From assembly GCA_013397795.1 (NCBI GenBank), contig VZTJ01004095.1, positions 390,499-454,498 on the forward strand: 64,000 nt of DNA, written 5' to 3'. This DNA is from Orthonyx spaldingii. Lineage: Eukaryota > Chordata > Aves > Passeriformes > Orthonychidae. The translations under genes were made by a program, and so were the position numbers. Each line of letters begins with the position of its first letter. The first letter of the stretch is position 1. Below, piece after piece: positions 24,001 through 36,000 of this stretch. The notes under the pieces were generated by a model. It was not told where the DNA came from. It was given only the letters and a program-made list of their open reading frames with translations, and did no database searches.

Positions 24001-27000
24001 TGTAAATATTAAGCCCCTCATACCCTGTGGTGAGCAAAACCCACCTCACCCCCTTTTCCCTGCTTCGGTGTTCCCACTTGCTGTGTAATATATCCAGTTT
24101 CATTTGTCTGGAGAATAATTATTTCCTGCAATTTCCGTGGTAGTCTCGAGAATTTTAGCAAGCTGGAGATTCTCTGATGCCTTTTTTATGAGTGGAAATG
24201 GCCAATTTTGCGATGCCATGGTATTATTAAGGTCTTTATGACACTGAATTCTTCTGAAATTTAAGAACTTGGTCACTCAAGTCTTGTCCTGTTGGTCTCA
24301 GCTGTCAAAGTTGTGTTCCCTGCCCTGGGGAGTGTTTGGGACACACAGTGGGTGTTCAGCACTTGTGGGAGCTTTCGTGCCTGGCACTGTCCTTCAGGAG
24401 CTGTGAAAAAGCAGCAGAAAGGTGGAGAAAGAGAAGTTTGGGTTTCCTTGCTTGTGGTTTTCAAGAGCTGTGTGAAAGAAATAACACTGATTAAATGGAG
24501 CTGATTTTCCTGGACAATGACATGAAGAAACATGATCTGCAGATTGCTTAAAAATTAAAAAGCAACCCAAAAAAGCCTTTATTTCATAAAAGTTCAGAGT
24601 TTGTTGTGTCGGATCTCAACTAAACTTTCCTGTAAATTGCTGTTTGGAGGCCTTTGCAGGTAATGGAGCTGCAAGGGAGTAATTTAGAAATTAAAACCAA
24701 AAATAACTCATTAAAAATAACCAGTATTCTCTGAAGCCAGGCTTTATTTGGGGTGTTTTGTGGCCTCTCAGAAGCTGCCTGCTGGGCTGAGGTGAGGAAG
24801 CTGGTGGATGTGGATGGTTCCTGCATGGACTTGAGGAGCAATTTGTGTTTTGAAGTCTTCTTAATGTGAGATCACTCATTCCCCACCCATATTGTGGAAA
24901 AGGGTTGATGGAATTTTTTTATCACCTTGAAAGAATAAAAAAGCCCTTGAATATGATAACTTGCCACCACTAGAAGCCTCAATTTCTCCGTTTTGGTGAT
25001 TCAGATACATACCACAAATGATATATTAGCAAGCATATTTTCTGTACTGTGTCATGGAAGAAGCTAGTTATGGATGGAAGCTGGGTGATCCCACAGGAAG
25101 CAAACCAGATTTTGTTTGTGCCCTGCCCAGCCTCCTGTTTTTATTTATTTTATTTTATTTTATTTTATTTTATTTTATTTTATTTTATTTTATTTTATTT
25201 TTGTAGAAAAAACTCTTTTCTAGGCTGCTTGTTGAGGTGCTCTAATGTGCTAAAAATAATTTCTGGGCTTTTTGATTCAGTGTTGTAACGTCAAATGGCC
25301 TGACACGTCTCTTGCTGCTCCATGTGTTTGTGATTATTTTTAAAGCTTTGCTGCAGCAGTGTGCTGAACCACCCGGCACTGAGAGTGGGGCAGTTCACTC
25401 CTAAAATCCCTGTTGGGATGGGGTTTGAATTCATTTACAAAAATCCAGGCAGAAGTGTTTGATTTCCTGTAGGTGATGTCCAGGCTGTGAAAGCTTGAAC
25501 ACTCCGTGTGTTCAATTTACAGATAAGCGACCTGAGATTTCCCTTGGCCTTTAATTTATTTTTTAAGAGTGTTTATTCAGTTGTCTGATGTGGAGGATGC
25601 TGGAGGATTTACTAGTTAAATGAATAATTTCCTATAGTGTGTAATGTAGTCACCTTTTAATTTATTTTTAAGAGTGTTTATTTGGTTGTCTCATCTCCAG
25701 GATGCTGGAGTTGGATGAATAATTAGTTAGATGACTATTTCCCTATAGCTCATAATATGAAATAGATACTGTGAAATTAAAAGAGCATTTTCAGCTTAGG
25801 TACAACACTGGGTTTTTTTTCACCAAGATCTAGGTGAGCATGGTTACTCCCGTCTTGCTGAAACCAAGCAATGGGAAGAAGTTGCACATATAGATACTTG
25901 AAAAGGGATTTTTTTTTTGTAATTCCGATAGCTGTATTTAAAGTTCTCATGACAAGTGGGCAAGGCATAAGGTAATTAGAGATTGGTTTTAATTTTAGAT
26001 TTCTCTGTGATGAAATTCTTTCTGGAGCAAGGAATTATCGTTGGAATGGAGTACGTGTGTGTCTTAATATTGAAATAAACTGATGAAAAATACTGCCAAG
26101 AGAATTTTAATCATGGGAAAAACAGGCTCCCTGAAACCTCCTGTGTATTTTATTTAGTCAGGGACTTTCTTACACTGTTTCAACAACTAAAGTGAAAGTA
26201 GAAAAAAGTGAGTTTTAGTTTCATTACATAATGCAAACCTTTCTCTACTATTGTCTTCATCTGCTCCTTCCTGCGTCGTTTGCTGCCAGAAGTGATGAAT
26301 CACTGACTTAGCTGGGATTTGGGGTTTTGAGTGGGTTTGGAGATGCCTGTGCTCAGGACAGATGAAAAAGTCAGGAAGAATGAGGTTAAATGTAGCTATT
26401 TAGTTTTTGTTGAAGTATCTGTGAGATGGCTTTTGTCGAGGTTAAATAATTCCACTTCCACATACATTTGGTACTGTAGAGATGAGCTGAAAATTTTTAA
26501 TCTCTTCTGGTAGAACGACAGGGTTGAGCAGGCTCCTTGTTTGTATGGGAAAAGAATTAGGTTAAGATTCATAAAAGAAAATGAAAGAATTTCTTAAAGT
26601 AGGAAGCCTTTTCCATTACACAAAGGCAACAGTAAATCCTGTCAGAGTCAGGTGAAACACCTCATCTTTACCTTTTGTTCACATAAACCCATGTGCTGCT
26701 TTGATGTTCTCTCTGCGCGGCAAAATGTGAATTAGGGAAACGAAAATTAAAAAAAAAATCCACCTCAGATACTCGCAGGTTTTTGTTACCAACTGTCGAG
26801 CGTTTTCACTTTGTTCTTCCTTGTGTTTCTGCTCGTGTCAGCCTGTGCTGCTGCTCAGCTAAATATAACCGAGCCCATCCTTTAAAACGTGGCTTTTTTA
26901 CCCTTGGGACTGTATCGAGTTTCTTGAGATTGAGCACAGGCAGAACGTTTTCATATGGCTTTGGAGAGATTATAACACAGAAAGCAAACCTTTATATTCG

Positions 27001-30000
27001 AGATATGCCGAAAAAGAAGTACCTGTGCATGTGTAACCACATAAATAGATCCTTCAGTGGAAAAAAAATTAACGTGATATATCAAAGTTCTCCTCACACG
27101 GATAGTGAAGAAATGGTGCCTCGGTGCCCTTGGGAGGGAGCGGCCGCAGCCCGCTCGTTCCTCAGCCTCCCGCCCCGGCTGCTGGCAGCCCGCATTACCT
27201 CAGCCATGGACTCGGCAATAATCTATTAAAAATGTGCGTTGCATAATAAGATTTTTATCTCGCTTTGAAACCCCGTCGCTTTCTCTCGCCTCACAGCCGG
27301 CGGAGCGCTCCCGCCGCTGTAATGGCGGCGCGGCCGCGGAGCCGCCTCACCTGGCTGTTTCGGGAGGGGAAAGTGGGTGTTTCTGAGGGAAAAGCGGGTG
27401 TTCTGTGAGGAGAAAGCGGGTGTTTTTGGAGGAAAAGCGGGTGTTCCGCCGCCCCGGAGCTCCGGCGGGCGAGGGGCGGTTGTTTGCGCTGAGAACCGGT
27501 CTGAGCCGGCGGGAGCCGGCCGGGGCCGCCGCGCCGCCCCCGGGGCGGGGCCGCCCGAGCCCCGCGGAAAAACACCGCGATTGCCACAAAAAACCAAAAA
27601 GGCTTTTAAATAAATAATAAGAATAAAAAATTAGAATCCCTCCCTCCCCCACCTTAGCACTGGAGCAGCTCTCGCTCCTGCATGAAGGTTTTCCCCTCAC
27701 ACAGCGCAGGGAAATGAAGCAGCAGCGCCTGTGTCAGAGCCGGCTCTGAGGGGCAAAAGCTGCCCTCTCTCCCTCTCAATCTTCCAGTTTTAGGTCGTTT
27801 ATTTTTTTTTTTTTAAACCTTAAATGCTCTGCTCGCTCTGGAAGTTAAGCACTACGTTCCTCGCTAGAGGAATCAGCCCCAAAAATCCCCTCAAAAGGGC
27901 GGTTTTGGAGCTTGCCCCAACATCCTAATACCACCACTGCCGTGACTGGACACAATTTCAAAATAAAATAGAAAATCTGTCGTTGTTGACCCCTCTGGGA
28001 GAACCCACCTCCCGTCTTGCATATAAATAGACAATAAACGTTATAACCAAGAGGGATTTTTTTATTATTATTTATTTAGTACATAATTTCTTGCCATGAG
28101 CAGCCCAAAAAAGAGTGGACATTTGGCTGCAATTAATACCCCCCACCCCCGCTGCACTCCCAGTAATAGTTGGTAATTGCTGGCTCTAAATGACAAAGCA
28201 ATTAAGCCTCTTCCTAAATGTGCAGAAGTAGGTGTTTATCTAAATCTGGGCTGTCAGGCTTTGTTTCTGTGTTGGGGCGCAGAAGCTCAACTGCTGCTTT
28301 CTCAAAGTGCGTTTGATTCTTTACATGCAGAGGAAAAAAAAAATCTTTTTTCAAATTAATTTCAGGAAAGAAGTTCTAAAAATATATCATGTTGTGGATG
28401 GGTGAAATGGAAATTGCCCTGGAAAAATATCTCTTTTTTATTACTATGGTAACTATTTTGATCATTTCAAATGACTTTATTGTTGTTAAAGAGATTATTA
28501 TTATTTCAATGCTTTAAAGGTTTCTTGCAATGAGATCAGAATCTTTGCTGGAGAATACAAGAATTTGTGGCAGCTGAATCCAGACCCTCCTGTGAACTTG
28601 CTTTTTCCTCAGCTGGGAGAGGAAGATCTGGGTGTATGGAAGGATGTGTGTTAAAAATGATATTTTTAAGTCACCCCTGGACAGCTGCAGGTCTGTGGGA
28701 GCTGGTGTCTGGTGTGAGAATTGGTGATTTCATGTCTTCTTAACCTGTTTTTTTAGAATGGTGGGAAAAACCTGAGCCATGTGGAAGGCACTGCTCCCAT
28801 CAGCGTTGTGGGAGACTTTGGGCTGTTCCTTAAGTCCGTGGGAGCTGCTAAAAATTGCTGTTTTCCCGAAGGTCAGGTGCTGTTGGATTGGGTTTGACTT
28901 TGGGGTTGTGCGTGCGCGTATTAACAAAATGGTCACTTCTAATTGCATTTTTAAGGCTTTGATTTCCTTCCAAGTATTTTGCTTAATCATCTTGAGTAGG
29001 CTTGGGGAAGGAAAGAATTAGCTGAGGTCAGGGAAGTTGAAGCTGCCCGTGTTACTGCTCAGAAGCCGGGCTTAGTCTGAGGGATCCTGGAGGCAGGAAG
29101 AAACGTGCCTCGTGTTCTCGTCCTGCTGTACACTGGGAGAGCAACGGGAAACCAGGCCCGGGAAAGCCAAGGAGAACAGGGAAACGTGTGGTGCCATGGG
29201 CTGTGGTGGCTGCCTCCCTCTGCACAAGTGGTCCAGATTCCCCTTTCTTTGGGAGGCACACACAGCTCGGATGTGAATCATGGCTAAAATAGATTAGAGG
29301 GATCGTAGTCTGGAAGTGCTTATCTGCAGCGATGGTGGATTCAGACAGCTCAGATGGAGACACAGACACCGCAGGCACCAGAGGTGGGGGAGAGGATCCC
29401 CGTTGTACAGACCTTTGGAATAAAGGGCAGTTTAATAATTTCTAATGAATATTCATGTGGAGGGATTAATAGCAGAAGAGGAAGGCTGTATTGAACGCTT
29501 CCTGAAAAAAATATCAGTCATTACAGTGATCAAAGGAAAAATCCAGCCACTGCCTGGGCTCAGCCATACGTGTTCCCATTAAAGCGTAGACAGCGCGTCC
29601 CTTCGGACTTGCAAATACAGTGATTTGTTTTTTGAGGTTTTTTTTCCCCCCAACGAGGATGTTTCTGGCTCTGCCAGAGGCGTGAATGCAGGAGGAGAAC
29701 CTTCCACATAAAACCTAAGGGCTGGGAGAGCAGGTCTCCTCGAGGCATGTCACTGTGACTTGGGCATTAACCTTACAAACAACTTCAGGTGGAACGCGTT
29801 GTACTTAAATAAGGTCAGAGGGATGGGAATTAATAGTAAATAAGCCTTGTTGGGGAAAAAATAAAAAATAGTATCATCCCCTAATCTTTGCCCATTGAAT
29901 TAACCATGTACCTGATGCGCTTAGCTTTGCCCTTATCGTCCCGGCATCGAGTGCAGTCCGGCTGCGATGTCGCGAGTGCTGAAACCACTAATGATGGCAT

Positions 30001-33000
30001 CAAGGGTTTAAGTGCAAAAGCTTCTTAGCAGGAGATTAGGGATCCCACTCCAGGTTCTTGCGGTCAGCTTGTAATGCCGCTCAGAGAGGAGAAGGCAGCG
30101 CAGCTCCAAGTGGAAAATCACAGGCTTGGGAAAGAGGTGAGGGCTTCGATGTGTCCTGTGGAGGAGGAAGAATTTGTATATGCTGGGACGTAGTCCAAAT
30201 TTTTTAAAATCTTGAAGGGAAGCTGAGTTTCCAAAAGGAGGAAGAGGGAGACGTTCACTGTGTAGATGCCATGTGAATAAAGTCTTTGCATAATTATTCA
30301 TTAAGTGCCTAATACAAGAACAAAAATAGCTTTGGCATTAAGAAACAGGACTTCTCTGTGATCCCTCCTTGCAAGAGGCCTGTAACAAAGGTAGGGGACT
30401 CGTTCCTTTGTTTCCTGGTCCTTCCAGCCATGAGTGCATTCTCCTGTCTGGAGAAGTGAGACGTGGAGCCTTTTAATTCCTTCTCTTTGAGAAATGTCTG
30501 GGCTTCAGTGCTCAGTTGCTTTATTTAGCTCAAAGCGATAGTTTTGGCTAGAAGACACTTGGAAATCCAGGATGGCAGGAAAAGTACCTTTTGGAGAATC
30601 CTTTGTACGAGAGGGAAGTGGTTTTCAGGGCTGTATCCTCATTTCTTCCACGGTTGCAGGATATTCTCTGCAGATGCTCAGAAATCATCGGTTTTATACC
30701 TGGGCAAAAACATGAGAACCTCATGAAACCCTTTAAAAATCAAGAATAATTAAGACACATCTCCAGCAGATCCCAGCTCCAAAGGCGTTCACGTATTTAT
30801 TATCTTTCATCCGTTTGAGAGCAGAGAGCTTTTGTGGTGTGATAACATGTGAAAGAAAGGCAGTGTTCTCCTGAAAGTGAATTCCCAAGAATGCCCGGCC
30901 CCAGGTCCCTGCGGACAAATGGTGCCAGGCTGGGCTGAGTGAGATGCAAAATGTCCTACTTACTGTGGCTGCGACAGGTCTGACCTCCTTGGATCATCTG
31001 ACACCTTGTTGGGTAAGAGGTTGCTGCAAGATCTCAAACCCTCAAATTATGTAAGATTTACACAGTTGCTTTGAAGTTGGTCCCTCCCTTCCATGTTTGT
31101 TTACTGGCTGGTGTGTCCTGTTGGATTGTGAAGGATGAATAGTCACAGAAAGGAAGCTGTCGGGTTAGTACAGATTTTCTGTTCCTCTTCGTTTTCTAAA
31201 TGCGCGCGGAGCTGTGCTTATCCGTGTTCCGGAGTCTGGGAATACGCCGAGGACGTCCTGCGCCGGTCGGGGCTTTGCTGGGTGAAATTTTCAGTTTGTT
31301 TGTTTTTGAGGTGGAGGGAACGAGGAAAGGCTCATTGTGTTGCTAGAGGTGAAACAGAGATGGTATCTAACAGTTGTCTCAGGAGTTGATTTTGGGTTTG
31401 CTTCTTAATATGCAATTTCCCTCAAACTTGGAGAAATCACGTGGAAAAAAGGAAGGTCCTTAATTAATCCTCTACGTGTGGCTGCCATGGTTTGGGGGTT
31501 TGAAAGCACTGGCTCCCGTAAGGGAAGCACACAGGCTTTGCCTGTGGGAATTCCTCGGAGGACTTTTCTTCTGTCCCATTGTCCCTGCTGTGCCAGCGGA
31601 ATTGCCTCGCGCTGCTCCTCCGTTCCCAGCCGCTGCCATGTGGGGTGGAGGCCAGGGCTGTACAGGGAGGTGAAAGGCATTTTCTTCTGGATTTTCCCCT
31701 ACTTCTGCATTTTTCTCACAAATTAAGTTCTCACCCATGCTTTGTGATCCCTGGTCAGTGCAGTGGAACTGGCCCAGGCTTTTGGGAAGGGGAACCCCTG
31801 GACTTCTGACCATGTGTGGAGATGTAATCACTAAATCATAACAAATTCCATGGAATTAAATTACAACAAGGTGCTTTTAGAGAAGTTACTCTTAAGTGAC
31901 AAACATTGTCATATGATATGGGTTTTGCTGGGTTGTTTTGGAGTTGTTTTTGTTTTGTTTTGGTTTTTTTTTTGAGTTTCTAAGCCCGGCATTGCTCTCC
32001 ATAGTTGCTCAACGAAGTGAAATCATGTTCTCTCCCAGCCTACTGCAGATCCACAATAGGTGCTCTGGCACTTTACCTGTTTCATACAGACATTTTTTTG
32101 TTGTTTTATTTTCATTACTTCAGTGTTTTCTACCCATGTGAAAGCTCACAAAAAGTTCTACTTCTAGTTGTATTTTTATTTGCATGTGGGCAGCAAAATG
32201 AAGTAATTCCCAAATATAGTCCTAGCCAAGAGATCCATCTGTTCCCTGCATTTTTAAATGGCAAATTAATCCTTAGCATACAACTCATCAAATGTCTTCT
32301 CTCTATAATTTATGCTGCCTGAGATCACAGAAATGACTTTTTTTTTCCCAGGCCTTCCATTTTAAGTAGTCCTTTACTCCAGAACAGCAGCTCCCATTCG
32401 GGTTTTACAGAGCTCTCCTGTGCTTCCTCCAGTCACTGTTGTCCATCCAAAAAGGGGCATTAAAAAAAAAACTCCTCCAAAATTATTTTTCCCTTCATCT
32501 CTTTGGTGTTTCTTTGAAAGGCTGTAGAAGATCCTATTAGAATCTTAGATCAGAAGGAGTATTTTATGATTCTAAGATGTAAGGGAATAGAAATTCTCTT
32601 TGAAAAACACCCTTGATAAATGGATTCATTTCGGATGGAGAACTAGGGTCGCTCTGTCCATTTTCATTTGGATTTCCCTCTTTGGACAATAGTGACCATT
32701 TTTAGAAGTACTAAACTTCCACCGTGTTATCTCCCATAAAGGGAATTTCTATATTAAGCTTTGCATGCTCCCAAATTTACTTAAGCAGCATTGTAGCTCA
32801 GCTGTGTATCTTGGCATGCCTTCCATTGCAGCTCCCATCCCAGGAACAATTCTGTTTATAGGAGAGGATGCACCATTTCAATACTGCTCCAAATCAGGAA
32901 TTTCAACAAATGGTGTTTTGTGTATTGCTAAAAAAACCCAGTGCCTTGGGTTGGGAGGAGGCAGTGCATGCAAATAGTGCCTGGTTTGGTTTTTTAAGGC

Positions 33001-36000
33001 AAGGTGTGATGCTTTTCTAAAGCATGAAGACAGAATTAATTCTATGGGGCTGTTTGCCATGATCTTCTGGCAGCTTTATGTTAAAAAATAACTGCAGTAA
33101 CCTGGAGGTGAATCAGTATAGAGCTTTTTTTTTGTTCTAACATATGTCTGAAAAAGGCTTTTCTTCTGAAAGATGCCCAGTGCTCAACACTTAGTCAGTG
33201 CCAAATGGTTTTAAAATTGTATTTAGAAGTGTTTGTTCCCAGGAATTCATTTGACAGGGCTCTTAAGGGAAAAGAGGTTACTTTTTGCTCCTTGAGTAAA
33301 TGTGTAGTAACCTACTTGGATACAGTGGTGGTTGCATTTTCAATGGCATTTCACTCTCCTGGCTCATAGGCAGCACTTGGAGTAGAGTTTGATGTTTTTT
33401 CCTAGGATGCCGAGTAGGTCCCTTCATGAAAGCAGTTCTGGTGTTGTTGAGGAAATTGCCTTCAAATGATGGTCTTGGAGCTCTCTTCCAGCTTAAATGA
33501 TTCTGTGTTGCTTTCTTGGTATTTTGAAAAGATCTGGCCACCTGTGAGCCAGGAGATCAAATTCCTCAGCCTGTTCCCTCTGTGATGCACGGAATGACCT
33601 TGGGCAAAGCCCTTGACCTCTTCTCACCTTGTCTTTCCACTTGCAGTGGGTGTTAAGACAGCCTCCCATCAATCTGGTACTCAAATACGGCTTTTGTCCA
33701 AAGATTTCCTATGCTCTGAGGTGTCAGTTGCAAAATACTAATTTAGATCATCAGCAGATAGGTGGCAAAAGCTCTTCCCTTTTAACACAATTGCACTGCT
33801 TTTGGCAAACTTTTGTCTGATTCGTGCTTGGAGCAGCAGCTCTTCCTCAGGCGTGTCCTGGCAGTGCTTGGAATAATTTGGCTGGAACGTGGCTGGAGGA
33901 GGTGAGAGTCCTGGGTGGCTGCAGCAGGACTTCTCACGAGGGCTCTTGACCCAGGGCTTCCCTCTGTGAAGGTGATGTTAAACAGAGGCTGATCCTGCTC
34001 ACCCATTCTCACACCCACCCTCTTTCTTCCCTCTTTGCATTGGTGGAAGTTTAATTGTGGGAAAGCAGAGCTGGAGAGCTGCGTTGTACTTCACCCTCAA
34101 GGCCTCGATGACTTTTATCTTTCCCAGCGCTGAGCTCTGTCACCGTGGCCGTTTGCTGAGAAAGCATTTCATCTGGCTTCCCAGGGTTTCTTTTGGAGCA
34201 TGAGCAATCCCACTGTTCCCAGGGAGCATCCATGTTTCAGAAAGGCTGAGTGGGCAGGTAACTCCAGCTGCTCCCAATTCAACACCAAACCCATCTACGG
34301 CCGAGCCACCGGCCAGCATGGGGAGCACAGGGATTGAGTAGCTTCTTTCCAGCAGTGGGAAGCTGTTGTCAGTGCTGAGTTGGCTCTTTGCTCCAGAGAG
34401 AGGCCAATGTATTTGTAACCAACACTTTTTTTTCCTCTCAGGTTAATGTTTTTCAGGTTTTCTTGGCTGTACGAAGTTCAAGCCAAGGGCAGGGGGATGT
34501 AGGTCAAGGATCAAGGTGGCAACACCGACAGTGGGTTGGGCAAAGTGTCCTCAGCCAGAGAGGGATTAATATAAACATACATATTTTTAGCAATCATAAT
34601 GGGTTATTTAGTTGCAGGGAAGAATTCAAAAGGAGCCCAAGGCTGTCTGGAAACTCTGAGGGCACGTGGCTGCAGGGGAAGGTGGTTCTGGGGGTGGGAG
34701 CAGTCTGTCCTTCTGAGCAACATCTCCAACTTCTCCATGATTCATTTCAGACTTTCGTCAAAGATCAGGTGTCAGACATCAGGATAAAATAACCAACATA
34801 AATATATTTATATATATTTATGCATGGCCTGTCACAGAAATGCAAATGGAATGCTAATAAGCCACTCACTTGACTTGGGATAAATATATGGTAAATAATA
34901 CCTGGAGGCTGTGTCCTCAAAAACTTGCTGGTCAGAGACTGAAATAAGTACTGCAACAGTGTGTGTTAGTTGGCCACCTAAAGGACATTGAGTTGTCACG
35001 GTTGTGTTGCTTTCCCATGGCCTTTAAACATCATTTAATTTCATTTCCTTGGATTTAGGATTCCAGCCCAGCAGGAGATCATTGAAGTCTGCTCTCTGGG
35101 CGTGGTAAAGCAGAAGAAGTTAAGGGAAGGAGGATGTCCCCATTTCATTAGTCTGCAGTATTTAATGATCTCGCTTCAGAGCTGTAAATGCTGGTTTTAT
35201 CTGTTGCGTGCTTTTTGTGGCTGTTTTTGTTTCTGTGCAGCAGGTCTGGCCTTTCCCCCCCTCTCGGTGGATTGTTTTATCATAGCTGAGTGCTGTTAAA
35301 TATTGCAGAGTGTGTGACATGCACAAACCAAAGTTCCTTGGGTGGCAAGTTCTCAGCGGCTTGAACAGGTGCCAAGAATGTCATGGAGTCGCATCCCGGC
35401 GAGCTTTGCTCCGGAGGGGCCGAGGCCGGGGTGATGGGCACAGGGTAATTACACTGAGGGAATGTTTAGGTGGCTTTCTCTGCCCTTTCTCTTACATCCA
35501 TATTTCCTTGTTTTGACGCGGAGGAGCGGGGTTCAGGCTCTTTGTGGTTTGCCTGTGTGGGCTGAGCCCCTTCAGCACTTGCCTGCAGCCGGCAAGATGC
35601 CGTGAGGACTCGTTACCTCTTGATCTCGTCATGCAAACCAACCTCAGAGGTCGGACTGGGTTTTCTGACATCTTCAACTTCAGGTTCAACAACTCCTTTG
35701 AACGAGGGAAAAAACCCTTGTATTTTTTTCCACAGGTGTGTGAAATGGTTTTTTTCCCATACAAATACCCTCGTGTGGGGTGCGTCGTGTGTACAGAACA
35801 ACTGCCTGCTGCTTGCTTGGATATTTAGGTCAGTGTTGGAATCAGCTCTGACAAGGAGTTGCTCACCGTGTGCCCAGACCTCTGGAATTTCCATTGTGGT
35901 TATTCCTGCCTGTGGCAGGGTGTTGGAATGAGATGATCTCTAAGGTCTCTTCCAATCCACTTCTGGGATTCTATGATTCCTCCTTGAGTGTGGCAGAACA

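Noticed and set aside
27226..27597. 123-codon minus-strand frame in the CpG block
   Set aside because: Its Pro/Arg/Phe repeats come from the GC-rich tandem units; no domain or conserved feature supports a protein.
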